This document shows positions 9,069 through 17,910 of a stretch of DNA of 64,000 nucleotides, piece after piece; the first letter of the stretch is position 1, and every line of letters begins with the position of its first letter. This stretch comes from Bacillota bacterium. Its GTDB lineage: Bacteria; Bacillota; Bacilli; Paenibacillales; Paenibacillaceae. The notes beneath the pieces were generated by a model. That model was not told where the DNA came from. It was given only the letters and a program-made list of their open reading frames with translations, and did no database searches. The translations under genes were made by a program, and so were the position numbers. The stretch covers positions 62,001 to 126,000 of the forward strand of contig JAEWAQ010000029.1 in the NCBI GenBank assembly GCA_023391635.1, written 5' to 3'.

Positions 9069-9335
9069 GTGAACAAGCGGAAGAAACGCGCTGCGCCGAC
9101 AGCCCAGCCGCAAGCCGCGGCGGATCGGCCGGCAACGCTGAAAGATTTGCTCGGAGCGGACACCATCGCCAAGCTGAAAGCCCAAGCGGAGGAGCTCAAG
9201 GCGGAGGAAGCCCGGCAAGCAGCGCTCAAGCGGCAGCAAGAGGAAGAAGCCCGGCAGGCGGAACGTAAACGCAAGGAGAACGACTTCGCCTATTTGCTGG
9301 CGAACAGCAGCGCGGACTGGCGGAAGTACAAGTGA
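9069..9335 (+). CDS. yqkE: YqkE-like small protein (DUF3886)
   Basis: Highly charged 88-aa protein. It has a Lys/Arg-rich start, then a long Glu/Ala/Lys/Arg helix at about residues 30-72 predicted to be coiled coil, and ends in the conserved tail FAYLLANSSADWRKYK, which is how the Bacillus YqkE/DUF3886 family ends. The function is unknown. The GTG start is preceded by AGGTGAAGG. It sits between the acetyltransferase and the UPF0173 hydrolase. Confidence 0.85.
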   Translation: MNKRKKRAAPTAQPQAAADRPATLKDLLGADTIAKLKAQAEELKAEEARQAALKRQQEEEARQAERKRKENDFAYLLANSSADWRKYK

Positions 9336-9363
9336 ACGCTTATGAAAAAAGGAGGGTATTCGG

Positions 9364-10050
9364 ATGGAAGTCATCTACCATGGACATTCTTGCGTGCAAT
9401 TGATCGCGGACGGGAAGTCGCTCTTGATCGACCCGTTCCTGCGCGGCAATCCGCTTGCGAAGACGCAGCCGGAGGACATCAAGACCGATTGCATTTTGCT
9501 GACGCATGCGCACACGGATCATGTCCTGGACGCGGAGCCGATCGCGCGGGCGAATGATGCGCCGATCGTCGCCATCTTCGAGCTCGCGAGCTACATGTCC
9601 TGGAAGCAGCTCAAGACGATCGAGATCAATATGGGCGGGACGGTCGACCTTGGGTTCGCCAAGGCGAAGATGATTCAGGCGTTCCACAGCTCGGGCATCA
9701 TGCTCGAGGAAGGTAAAATCATCTACGGCGGCATGCCCGGCGGCTACATCGTTCAAATGGGCGGACTTACCGTGCTGCATGCAGGGGATACGGCGCTATA
9801 TTCCGACATGCGTCTGATCGGGGAGCGCCACGATATCGATGTCGCGTTCATCCCGATCGGCGACAACTTCACGATGGGACCAGACGACGCGCTGCAAGCG
9901 GCGGCGTGGTACGGTGCGAAGCTCGTCATTCCGATCCATTACGATTCGTTCCCGGCGATCCGGCAGGATGCGGAAGCGTTCGTCCGCCGCCTGGAAGATC
10001 AGCAGCAGCGGGGCAAAGCGATGACGCCGGGAGACCGGCTCGTCCTCTGA
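9364..10050 (+). CDS. UPF0173-type metal-dependent hydrolase (metallo-beta-lactamase fold)
   Basis: Protein of 228 aa beginning MEVIYHGHSCVQL, the signature start of the UPF0173/YtkL family. Metal-binding residues appear in THAHTDHVLDAEP (HxHxDH), HAGDTALYSD and the late IPIHYDSFP. It is a predicted cytoplasmic Zn hydrolase of unknown substrate. AAAAGGAGGG precedes the ATG by 8 nt, a near-perfect ribosome site. It is the last gene of the run and ends 24 nt from the convergent orphan arsB-type gene. Confidence 0.92.
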   Translation: MEVIYHGHSCVQLIADGKSLLIDPFLRGNPLAKTQPEDIKTDCILLTHAHTDHVLDAEPIARANDAPIVAIFELASYMSWKQLKTIEINMGGTVDLGFAKAKMIQAFHSSGIMLEEGKIIYGGMPGGYIVQMGGLTVLHAGDTALYSDMRLIGERHDIDVAFIPIGDNFTMGPDDALQAAAWYGAKLVIPIHYDSFPAIRQDAEAFVRRLEDQQQRGKAMTPGDRLVL

Positions 10051-10074
10051 CCGCCCGCCGTCAACTCGCCTGAA

Positions 10075-11400
10075 TCAGCCGCCCCAACGCAAGCGCAAGT
10101 ACAATCCGACCAATGTTACGAATAGGACGGGCACGGTGAGCAGCAGACCTGTTCGGAAATAGTAGCCCCAGCCGATCTTGAAGCCTTTGCCTGACAGCAC
10201 ATGCAGCCAGAGCAGCGTGGCCAGCGAGCCGATCGGCGTGATTTTCGGGCCGAGGTCGGACCCGATGACGTTCGCATAGATGTAAGCATCGTGAACCGTA
10301 TGCGGCACTTCGGCAGCGGCGTCGTGAATGGCCAGTGCGCCGATCATGACGGTCGGCAAGTTGTTCATGATAGAGGAGAGGACGGCAGCCGTGAATCCTG
10401 CGCCGACGGTCGCGAGGAACAGACCTTGCCCGCTCAGCCAGCGCAGCCAGTCTCCCAGTTCGCTGATCAGTCCCGCATGGCGCAAGCCGTACACGACGAC
10501 GTACATGCCGATGGAGAATACGACGATCGACCACGGCGCCTGCCGGACGATCCGCCAAGGCCGGATGTCCCGGTTGCCGCGCGCCAACAGCAAGAACACG
10601 GCGGCAGCGGCGCAGGCGATGAAGGACAATGGCACAGCGATAAATTCACTGCACAAATAAGCGATCAAGAGCACGGCCAGCAGCCACCAGGACAGGCGGA
10701 ACAGGCGGGCATCCTTGATCGCTTCTTTCGGTGTCCGCAATTGTCGCATGTCGTAATGGCGCGGTATGCTTCGCCGGTACAGCAGGAACAACGCCAGCAG
10801 GCTGGCGCCGACGGAGAACAGGAAAGGGACGGCCATGACGCCGGCATATTTCGCGAATCCGACGCCAAAATAATCCGCCGATACGATATTGACCAGGTTG
10901 CTGATGACGAGCGGCAGCGATGCCGAGTCGGAGATGAAGCCGCTGGCCATGATGAATGGCAGAATCATGCGTTTCGGGAACGCGAGCGCCCGGATCATGG
11001 CGAGCACGATTGGCGTCAGGATGAGCGCAGCGCCGTCGTTCGCGAACAAGGCGGATACGGCGGCGCCGAGCAGCACGATATAGACGAACATCCATCGCCC
11101 GTTGCCGCCGGCCAGGCGCACCATGTGCAGGGCTGCCCATTCGAAAAAACCGATTTCATCCAAGACGAGCGAGATCAGAATAATGGCGACGAAGGCGAGC
11201 GTGGCGTTCCACACGATTGCCGTTACGTCCTGCACGTCCGACCAATCGACGACGCCGCAGGCAAGTGCGACGATCGCGCCGCCCGCGGCGGACCAACCAA
11301 TCCCGAGCCCGCGGGGCTGCCAGATCACGAGAATGAGCGTACCCAGAAAGATCAAAGATGCGAGCGTGACACATGGCCTCCTGTTGCAACGACAATTCAA
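10075..11400 (-). CDS. ArsB-type arsenite/anion permease, orphan copy
   Basis: Integral membrane carrier of the ArsB/ion-transporter superfamily, expected to extrude arsenite or a related anion. It closely parallels the arsB inside the ars operon at 51506-52798: both share IWQPRGLGIGWSA, TLAFVAIILISL, FFEWAALHM and LFANDGAALILTPIVLAM. The body is intact over 12 or so hydrophobic segments. The start is problematic. An in-frame TTG opens the frame at 11400, but a perfect AGGAGG lies inside it and is followed by no ATG/GTG/TTG in frame within 20 nt (next TTG at 11355). Where the operon copy has ATG, this copy reads TGT. No arsR or arsC is adjacent. Confidence 0.82.
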   Translation of the reverse strand: MNCRCNRRPCVTLASLIFLGTLILVIWQPRGLGIGWSAAGGAIVALACGVVDWSDVQDVTAIVWNATLAFVAIILISLVLDEIGFFEWAALHMVRLAGGNGRWMFVYIVLLGAAVSALFANDGAALILTPIVLAMIRALAFPKRMILPFIMASGFISDSASLPLVISNLVNIVSADYFGVGFAKYAGVMAVPFLFSVGASLLALFLLYRRSIPRHYDMRQLRTPKEAIKDARLFRLSWWLLAVLLIAYLCSEFIAVPLSFIACAAAAVFLLLARGNRDIRPWRIVRQAPWSIVVFSIGMYVVVYGLRHAGLISELGDWLRWLSGQGLFLATVGAGFTAAVLSSIMNNLPTVMIGALAIHDAAAEVPHTVHDAYIYANVIGSDLGPKITPIGSLATLLWLHVLSGKGFKIGWGYYFRTGLLLTVPVLFVTLVGLYLRLRWGG

Positions 11401-11450
11401 TCTCTCTCATCATAGCCGAATCTGCGAAACTTGCAATATGCGATTTCGCT

Positions 11451-13091
11451 TCATCTGAATCGATAGCCGGAGAACCGCATCGCGTTGCGCAGGCTCGTCC
11501 ATACATCCGCGCTCTCGGACCCTATGTACCAGTATGCATAACCGGCAACACCGTGCTGTTCGCCCATCCGGACTTTGGCTGACAGCGAGCGGCCGTCTTC
11601 CAGCCAGAGCCGGTACGACTTGCCGTTGAAACGGTATTGCGCCGTATATTGAGCAAGATCGGCCTGCCATTGCGGCGACAGCCCCCGCGTGCGCACCGCC
11701 TCGTTCTGCTGAATGAGACTCCAATCCTGGCTCGACGCGCCGTCCGGCCAATTTCGCGTGTACAGCGGAAGGCCGAGGATGACTTTGGAGGCGGGTACGA
11801 CTTTGAGCAGCTTGCCAAGCCCGGACTGCAGCCAGGGCAGGGAGGAGACGGAGCCTGCGGTCCCGCCTCTCCAATGCTCGTCATACCCCATCAGCACGAT
11901 ATAGTCCGCGAGCTTGCCCAACTCCGCGTAGTCGTAAGCATCCGTCCAGTCCGTTCCCGCGTCAGGCGACAGATCAACGGACAACGTGGCCCCGACTTTG
12001 TCCAACGCTGCCGAAAGTTCGCCGATGAACGCAGTGAACGATGCACGATCTTGCGCGCCTACATTCTCGAAGTCTATGTTCAAGCCGTCGATGCCATTAT
12101 CTTTAACGACATTAAACAGGTCATTGACCAATGCTCGCCGTTTGCCGACATCGGACAAGACTTCATGCGTCAACTGCTGGTTAAAGCGATTGCCGACCAG
12201 CACCCATACGCGCTTGCCGTTGCGGTGCGCCCAATCGACGAGATCGGAATCCAGAGCGGAGGTGGAAAGCCCGGTCTTGTCCAGGAACAGCCAGCGCGGC
12301 GCAAGCGTATTGATGTTCGATTGCAGCACTCTCTGCTTATATTCGGCCGTACTGAGCGCATATTGCCAGCCGAGCTGAATGCGCATGTCGGGCGCCGCAG
12401 CCATCTGCGCTGCCCAGCCGCTGCGCTGCAGCGCGCGGTCCAGCAGCACGGCCGCTTCTTGCCGGGTAATCGGTGCCTTCGGGCGGAACGCGCGGCCGTC
12501 GCCCTGCATGAGTCCGAGCCGCTTCACCAGCATGACGGCGTCGAGCGCATATGCGGAAATATCGGCTTGATCGTGGTAAGCCCCGGCAACGGCTCGGGCG
12601 GGGTCGTTCGCTGCCGACAGATTGGCGGCTCGCGCCAGCAGCACGGCCGCGTCTTGGCGCGTGACCAGGCGATTCGGCTCGAACACATTCGTCGTTACGC
12701 CCGTCGCGATGCCAGAATGGACGGCGGCCATTACCCAAGGATAGTACCAAGATGTTGGTGCTACGTCTATGTACCCCGAGATTGGAGCATCGACCGGCTC
12801 AAGCCCGAACACGCGGCCGATCATCGCGGTCAGTTCCGCTCTCGTGATCGGTTTGGCCGGCTCGAAGTAGCCTTGCCCGGTTCCGTCTATGAGATGCAGT
12901 TGATAGAGTCGGACGATGGCGTCTTTGGCATAGCTGCCCGCAATGTCGCGAAACGGCAAGCCGGCCGAATCCACGCGGGGGACGGGGGTGAAAGTGCACA
13001 GCGATGCCGTAAGGGCTAAACTTAACAGGAGGGCGGACATCAGCTTGCGGATGGAAAGAATCGGTTGCGGCAATCGGTTCAAACAGTTCAC
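11451..13091 (-). CDS. SLH-domain glycoside hydrolase family 18 protein
   Basis: Secreted surface protein of 546 aa. A signal segment (about 15-42) is followed by three S-layer-homology domains at about 47-95, 107-158 and 170-222 that anchor to secondary cell-wall polymer. A GH18 TIM barrel fills residues 235-545. The catalytic DxxxDxE appears as DGLNIDFE near residue 345; YIVLMGYDEHW and VILGLPLYTRNW are other barrel strands. Related proteins hydrolyse N-acetylglucosamine polymers such as peptidoglycan or chitin; the substrate here is inferred only. The GTG at 13091 has a weak ribosome site, and an internal ATG (MSALLL) is possible. It follows the membrane protein gene, with an inverted repeat between. 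Confidence 0.88.
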   Translation of the reverse strand: MNCLNRLPQPILSIRKLMSALLLSLALTASLCTFTPVPRVDSAGLPFRDIAGSYAKDAIVRLYQLHLIDGTGQGYFEPAKPITRAELTAMIGRVFGLEPVDAPISGYIDVAPTSWYYPWVMAAVHSGIATGVTTNVFEPNRLVTRQDAAVLLARAANLSAANDPARAVAGAYHDQADISAYALDAVMLVKRLGLMQGDGRAFRPKAPITRQEAAVLLDRALQRSGWAAQMAAAPDMRIQLGWQYALSTAEYKQRVLQSNINTLAPRWLFLDKTGLSTSALDSDLVDWAHRNGKRVWVLVGNRFNQQLTHEVLSDVGKRRALVNDLFNVVKDNGIDGLNIDFENVGAQDRASFTAFIGELSAALDKVGATLSVDLSPDAGTDWTDAYDYAELGKLADYIVLMGYDEHWRGGTAGSVSSLPWLQSGLGKLLKVVPASKVILGLPLYTRNWPDGASSQDWSLIQQNEAVRTRGLSPQWQADLAQYTAQYRFNGKSYRLWLEDGRSLSAKVRMGEQHGVAGYAYWYIGSESADVWTSLRNAMRFSGYRFR

Positions 13092-13102
13092 TCGTTTCTC
13101 GT

Positions 13103-13133
13103 CAGTAGAATTGCGTTATCTCTTATTCTACTG
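13103..13133. promoter_or_regulatory. Inverted repeat between two minus-strand genes
   Basis: CAGTAGAAT at 13103 and ATTCTACTG at 13125 form a perfect 9-bp inverted repeat with a 13-nt centre. It lies just upstream of the SLH-GH18 start and downstream of the membrane-protein stop. There is no T-run on either strand, so an operator or processing hairpin is likelier than a terminator. Confidence 0.4.
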
Positions 13134-13153
13134 ATTTCGTCACGGAGAACCTA

Positions 13154-14644
13154 TCACTTAAATATTGGCAAATCGGGAGAAACGGCGAAAACTCGCCCGA
13201 AACTTCCAACAAATGCAGGTTTTCCGAATATATTCTCCCATTCCTGCACGAGCTTGGCCGATATGTTGCTGTGAACGATGACGTAATCCGGGCGGTCGCC
13301 TGCGACGACTTCCGGCAAATATTCGCCATAGCCCCACATCGACCGCTGGAAAGCGGTCCAGCCGAGCGCGCCGATCGAGGCGTCCGTGATGAACGGGTCC
13401 TGCCTGCCGTCGCATAGCACGTCGCCGCCCCGGAACATGACATAGCCTGAAGCGCCGTATGGCGCCATCACTTTGGGGCGGTCGGCCGGGTCCGATTGCT
13501 GCAGGATGTAATTCATTTCATCCACCGGATATTGACGTGCATCGACTTGCGGCGGGAACAAGAAGTTGATCGCGACGTTCAAGATCAAGCCCAGCGCCAA
13601 CCCGGCAAACACTGCGCGGGACTGCGCGCGCCGATCGTCAAGCCGCTTCTTTAGCCATTCCGCCGGCTGGCGCAGCAGCGGAACCTGCTCGGGCAGCGTT
13701 GCCGCGAAATACGGAATGAGAAGCCACATGAACAGATTCATTTTGAAGCTGGACACGCCAAGGTACAGAATCCCGAGCATCAGCATGAAGCGGAACGGCT
13801 TGCGGTGCAGGACGAACGGCAACGCAGCCGCGAAGAACAGCAGCAGGATCATCATGGGCAAATGGGTCAGTTTCGAAAAAGGAATCGGCTGCCACTCATT
13901 GATCAGCATGTTCGTATTGTCCTTTGTCACCGTCAGGATGAACAGCAGGCTCTTCCATCCGCCTGGATTGAGCATGCCCGCGAGCAGGACGGGGACGAAC
14001 GCCCCCGCGCGCCCGATCGTAAGCCGCCGTTCCCACAGCGATTCGAGCGCCGCCATGACGGTGAATACGGCGATGACGAGCCAGACGCCGGCATGGAAGT
14101 TGGCGATCGCCAGCGACAGCGCCGTCATCCAGGCGGCGTATTTGGGCCGGGGCTGCAGCTGGTATTCGCGCAGGCAGACGACGAACCAGACGATCATCCA
14201 GGCGGATACCATCTGCGGTCTCGTCGTGAAATAGTTGTAATAGACCCAGCATGCAGCGAGCAGCACGATGACGATCGGCAGCAGGCTGTGCGACCGGACA
14301 CCGATCTCCCGGCGCGAGACTTGCACCAGCCGCAGCATGCCCGCGATCAGGAGCAGGAGACAGGCTGCCGTCAATAGATAAGTTCCCGGCCATCCGAACG
14401 CTTCGTATAAGCCGGCGATCACAATCTGAAATGCGTATTCATGCGGCACATAGGGAAGTTGATCCTGATAGAACGTATGAATGGCGTGATGCAAGATGGT
14501 CCCGTGTTCGATCATGTAACGGCCGAGTTCGATATGCCAGAACGTGTCCGGATCGTTGTAGGAATATCGGGGGAACATCAACAGAATGGCAACGACGGCA
14601 AGGACAAACAGGGCGATCTTGACAGGCAGTGATTGGCGAGTCAT
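13154..14644 (-). CDS. Polytopic membrane protein, GT-C-like, function unknown
   Basis: Protein of 496 aa with about 10-11 predicted transmembrane helices. The first periplasm-side loop carries NDPDTFWHIELGRYMI, an Asp/Glu-containing loop between TM1 and TM2. This resembles the catalytic loop layout of GT-C glycosyltransferases (for example PMT/ArnT-like), but no family motif is decisive. The C-terminal 110 residues are soluble and include VMFRGGDVLCDGRQDPF. The ATG is preceded by GGAGAACCCGC. It lies between a GT4 glycosyltransferase and an SLH-GH18 protein, all on the minus strand, so a role in surface glycan assembly is plausible but inferred. Confidence 0.7.
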   Translation of the reverse strand: MTRQSLPVKIALFVLAVVAILLMFPRYSYNDPDTFWHIELGRYMIEHGTILHHAIHTFYQDQLPYVPHEYAFQIVIAGLYEAFGWPGTYLLTAACLLLLIAGMLRLVQVSRREIGVRSHSLLPIVIVLLAACWVYYNYFTTRPQMVSAWMIVWFVVCLREYQLQPRPKYAAWMTALSLAIANFHAGVWLVIAVFTVMAALESLWERRLTIGRAGAFVPVLLAGMLNPGGWKSLLFILTVTKDNTNMLINEWQPIPFSKLTHLPMMILLLFFAAALPFVLHRKPFRFMLMLGILYLGVSSFKMNLFMWLLIPYFAATLPEQVPLLRQPAEWLKKRLDDRRAQSRAVFAGLALGLILNVAINFLFPPQVDARQYPVDEMNYILQQSDPADRPKVMAPYGASGYVMFRGGDVLCDGRQDPFITDASIGALGWTAFQRSMWGYGEYLPEVVAGDRPDYVIVHSNISAKLVQEWENIFGKPAFVGSFGRVFAVSPDLPIFK

Positions 14645-14805
14645 GCGGGTTCTCCTTCGGCTTCATTCAAATCTCACTATGCATCGTTAGCATAACCGAT
14701 CGGGAACCCGTTGCGCAAAGCAAGAGAGGCGTGTAAATGGATGAGAGAGCTGTTCGCTGGCCTTGCATTTGCAAGAGGAAAGGGGGCCGTTACCGCACCT
14801 GTGCC

Positions 14806-16032
14806 TTAATCGTTAACCGTCTCCACACCTCCGACATTTCCAATACTCGTATCCGTACGCGTCCCCGTAACTGCCCCCGCACCGGCGTCTGAATCGCCAT
14901 TCTCCAGCGCCTCCAGCTCTTCCGACGACAAGTGCGGCGAGCCGTATAGACGGCTGAGACGATTCGCGGTCGCCGCCCAGGTGAATCGCTGTAGACAATC
15001 TTGCCGGGCGCGCCGCCGCATCTCCCGCAACCGGTTAGGATCGCCGGCGAGCTTCATGATCGCATCCGCAAAGGAGCGCGGCCGGCGATAATCGCCGATC
15101 AGGAATCCGTTCTGACCGTCCTTCACGATCTCGCCGATGCCGCCGATCCGGGAGGCGATGACAGGCAAGCCGGACGCCATTGCCTCCACGTTGACGAGCC
15201 CGAACGCTTCGTGCTTCTGCGATGGACAGACGAACGCGTCGGCATCTTGGAAGACGCGATGAATGCGGCGATGCGGCACTGTGCCAAGAAACTGCGCACG
15301 GATGCCAAGCCTTCGCGCCAATCGGCGCATCTTCGCGGCATATCCTTTGCGCTGCGCACCTCCGGCGACGATCAAGCGCAGGCGTCTGCCGCTTCCGGCG
15401 CGAGCGATCTTGATCGCCTTGAGCAGTACCGGCAAGCCTTTGCGCGGGATGAGCCGGCCGGCGAACAGCAGCCTGAAGGCGCCGTCGTGCTGACGCTCGT
15501 TGTCTGGCGGCGGAGAGAATCGCGCCGTATCGACGCCAAGCCACACGCAGCGAAGCTTGGCTGCAGATTCCGGGAACCGCCGCGCGAGCGTGCGCTTCAA
15601 CGAATGACTGTTCGCGATGACCAGATCGGCCGCGCGCAAGCCGTCCCGAGCCGCCGTCCTGCTGGCATACGGCTTGCTGACGAAGGTGAGCGAATGCAGG
15701 AACAACGTTACCGTCGTCCCGGGAAACATGCGCTTGATCGGGCGGACGAACTTGGGTCTGTTATCGATCTCGATGACATCGTAATGGCGGCCGGCGAGCA
15801 GCCGTTTGACGCCTGCCAAATACTGCGTCCGGCTGCCGGCAGGCACGCGCTCGATCCGAACGCCTGAAGGCAGCGTTTCCCGCATCGGATACCGGCGGTG
15901 GGCGCGGCTGACGATCGTCACGTCATGCCTGGTCGCGAGCTGCTTCGCTATCGCGAGCACCGTGATTTCCACGGAACCGCCCAGAATAGGCGGAACGGGA
16001 ATTTGCTCCGGTGCGATGATCGCTATGCGCAT
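14806..16032 (-). CDS. Glycosyltransferase family 4 (CotSA-like)
   Basis: Protein of 408 aa with GT-B fold. The N-terminal domain begins MRIAIIAPEQIPVPPILGGS, with the Gly-rich acceptor-side loop. The C-terminal nucleotide-sugar domain has LLFAGRLIPRKGLPVL near residue 205 and the E-x7-E motif EAFGLVNVE in the segment PSQKHEAFGLVNVEAM near 290. About 50 poorly conserved residues rich in Gly/Thr/Asp end the protein. It resembles CotSA-type GT4 enzymes of spore coats, and the adjoining upstream YheC/YheD gene supports a coat or spore-surface glycan role. Donor and acceptor are unknown. ATG 16032 is 48 nt after the YheC/D stop, so co-transcription is likely. Confidence 0.85.
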   Translation of the reverse strand: MRIAIIAPEQIPVPPILGGSVEITVLAIAKQLATRHDVTIVSRAHRRYPMRETLPSGVRIERVPAGSRTQYLAGVKRLLAGRHYDVIEIDNRPKFVRPIKRMFPGTTVTLFLHSLTFVSKPYASRTAARDGLRAADLVIANSHSLKRTLARRFPESAAKLRCVWLGVDTARFSPPPDNERQHDGAFRLLFAGRLIPRKGLPVLLKAIKIARAGSGRRLRLIVAGGAQRKGYAAKMRRLARRLGIRAQFLGTVPHRRIHRVFQDADAFVCPSQKHEAFGLVNVEAMASGLPVIASRIGGIGEIVKDGQNGFLIGDYRRPRSFADAIMKLAGDPNRLREMRRRARQDCLQRFTWAATANRLSRLYGSPHLSSEELEALENGDSDAGAGAVTGTRTDTSIGNVGGVETVND

Positions 16033-16080
16033 CGATTGTTCACCTGTTTCAATAAATTTTGGCTTCCGTCCCGCATGCGA

Positions 16081-16842
16081 TCAGGAAGGAATGCGCCTGA
16101 GCGCTCTGGCGTAGCGAAGCACTTTGCGGGAGATATTGCGATCTTTCAGGAAACGGAAGATGTAAGGGTCCGGGTTTGTGTTCAATTCGATGATCCAGCA
16201 GTTCAATCGATCGTCCAGCCCGATGTCCGCTCCGATCATATTCACGCCCGGATACGTCTTGCCGAGCGTGAACGCGGCTTTGCGGCCGATGCTCGACATG
16301 CGCGCGGCCAGCGCCCGGATCCGATGCTGATCCAGATGCGGAGCCAGCAGCGTGCGAATGTCCATCGGCTGGCCGCCGCTGTGGTAATTGGTCACGATAT
16401 AGGAAGGGCGAGCGGCCCGGCCGATCATGCCGGTCGTCTCCCATCGCCGCTGAGCATTTCGCTGCACCATGACGCGGATATCGAACAATCTGCCCCGGTA
16501 CTTGAGCAGATGAATGCCGCGCTGCACGAGATACCGCCGGTCGCCGCTTCTGAACCGAATGGCACGATACAGCGATGCCAAGGTCGGATAGTGGCGAACG
16601 CGGTCGCGATCCCGGCAATAGTAGGCGCCATCGGGCGCGAACCCAACCTTCATCACCCCGTTGCCGTAAGTGCCGACATCCGGCTTCACGTATACCATGT
16701 AATGCCGAGACAGCATCTGCCGGAGATTCGTCTGGTTCAGCCGCCGCGTCTCGGGCACATGGCTGCGCAGATCACGGTTGCCCACAATTGCCTTCGTCTT
16801 GGCCCATTTGCTGCGTATATGAACGAGCCGTCTTTTGCTCAT
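16081..16842 (-). CDS. YheC/YheD family endospore coat-associated protein
   Basis: ATP-grasp-fold protein of 253 aa in the YheC/YheD family (PF14398), whose members are spore-coat-associated. Visible elements are YVKPDVGTYGNGVMKV (Lys and Gly-rich loop, about residue 52), FDIRVMVQRN (near 128), and the metal-binding end WIIELNTNPDPYIFRFL near 215. This is the short form lacking the long N-terminal domain of B. subtilis YheC/YheD. It is first in a minus-strand pair with the CotSA-like glycosyltransferase. The reaction catalysed by this family is not established. Confidence 0.88.
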   Translation of the reverse strand: MSKRRLVHIRSKWAKTKAIVGNRDLRSHVPETRRLNQTNLRQMLSRHYMVYVKPDVGTYGNGVMKVGFAPDGAYYCRDRDRVRHYPTLASLYRAIRFRSGDRRYLVQRGIHLLKYRGRLFDIRVMVQRNAQRRWETTGMIGRAARPSYIVTNYHSGGQPMDIRTLLAPHLDQHRIRALAARMSSIGRKAAFTLGKTYPGVNMIGADIGLDDRLNCWIIELNTNPDPYIFRFLKDRNISRKVLRYARALRRIPS

Positions 16843-16997
16843 GGGATGCCGCTCACCACCTGATGCTATTCTCGTATGACTTCCCTTACTGTATGTTGCA
16901 GACCCGCTCGCGGTATGGACGCAGAAGGAAAAAAATCAAAGTTCTATGGTATACTTGGTTGCGGGCATCCAAGTCATTTGAAAGCGAGGAAGAAGAG

Positions 16998-17897
16998 ATG
17001 GAACAAAGAAAATACGGCAACACGGACATGTTGGTCAGCGTTCTCGGCTTCGGCGGCTCCGAAATCGGATTTCAGAACGTCGATCCCAAGCAAGTCGACA
17101 GGCTGCTCGGCAGCGCGATTGACGCGGGACTCAATGTCATCGATACGGCGGAATGCTACAAGAACAGCGAGGAATTGATCGGGCAGACGATCCGTCATCG
17201 GCGAAGCGATTATTATTTGTTCACCAAATGCGGACATGCATCCGGCCTTGACCTTCCGAACTGGGATCCGGCGATGCTGGAGATGAGCATCGATCGCAGC
17301 CTGAAGCGGCTCGGAACGGATTATGTCGACCTGATCCACCTGCATTCCTGCTCGGAGGACATATTGCGCCAAGGCGACGTGATCGAGGTGCTGGAGCGGG
17401 CCAAGGAGCAGGGGAAAACAAGGTACATCGGCTATAGCGGGGATCATGCAGCAGCACGGTATGCGGTCAAGACCGGAAAGTTCGATTCGCTCATGATTTC
17501 TTTCAACATCGCGGACCAGGAAGCGCTGGACGAGATCATTCCGGAAGCCGCGGAGCGCGGCATGGGCGTCGTCGTCAAGCGTCCGGTTGCGAACGTCGCC
17601 TGGCGTCACGCCGCTGAACCGGACCCGAAAGCGTACGAACACGCCTATTGGCGCAGATTGCAGAAGCTCGCTTATCCGTTCCTGCAGACAAGCATTCCCG
17701 ATGCAGTCGGACATGCTTTGCGGTATACGTTGTCCGCGCCTGGCGTACATACGGCGATCGTTGGCACCACGAAGCCCGAGCGGTGGGAGGAGAACGCCCG
17801 GCTTCTGCAAGCGGGAAATGTTCCGCAGCGCGAGTTTGACGCGATACGGGATCGATGGAAGCAAGTTGCGGAAGCCGAATGGATAGGATTGGAATGA
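16998..17897 (+). CDS. Aldo/keto reductase
   Basis: NAD(P)H-dependent oxidoreductase of 299 aa with (beta/alpha)8 barrel. MEQRKYGNTDMLVSVLGFGG opens the barrel. The catalytic set is visible as Asp and Tyr in VIDTAECYKNSE, Lys in YYLFTKCG, and a histidine in VDLIHLHSC. The phosphate-contact end reads TAIVGTTKPER. Substrate unknown. ATG 16998 is preceded by GAGGAAGAAGAG; the frame is open further upstream but runs against the YheC/D gene. It converges on gerC with 13 bp between. Confidence 0.92.
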   Translation: MEQRKYGNTDMLVSVLGFGGSEIGFQNVDPKQVDRLLGSAIDAGLNVIDTAECYKNSEELIGQTIRHRRSDYYLFTKCGHASGLDLPNWDPAMLEMSIDRSLKRLGTDYVDLIHLHSCSEDILRQGDVIEVLERAKEQGKTRYIGYSGDHAAARYAVKTGKFDSLMISFNIADQEALDEIIPEAAERGMGVVVKRPVANVAWRHAAEPDPKAYEHAYWRRLQKLAYPFLQTSIPDAVGHALRYTLSAPGVHTAIVGTTKPERWEENARLLQAGNVPQREFDAIRDRWKQVAEAEWIGLE

Positions 17898-17910
17898 TTA
17901 AAACGGCACC

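Noticed and set aside
10201..11415. 404-aa plus-strand frame opposite the orphan arsB
   Set aside because: Its composition is dominated by Asp/Gln/Arg with no motif, the usual antisense shadow of a GC-rich membrane protein gene.
11637..13019. 460-aa plus-strand frame opposite the SLH-GH18 gene
   Set aside because: Shadow of a gene with three clear SLH domains and a GH18 catalytic motif on the other strand.
16575..16997. N-terminal extension of the aldo/keto reductase frame
   Set aside because: The extra 141 codons overlap the YheC/D gene and are of shadow composition; ATG 16998 has its own ribosome site and matches the family start.
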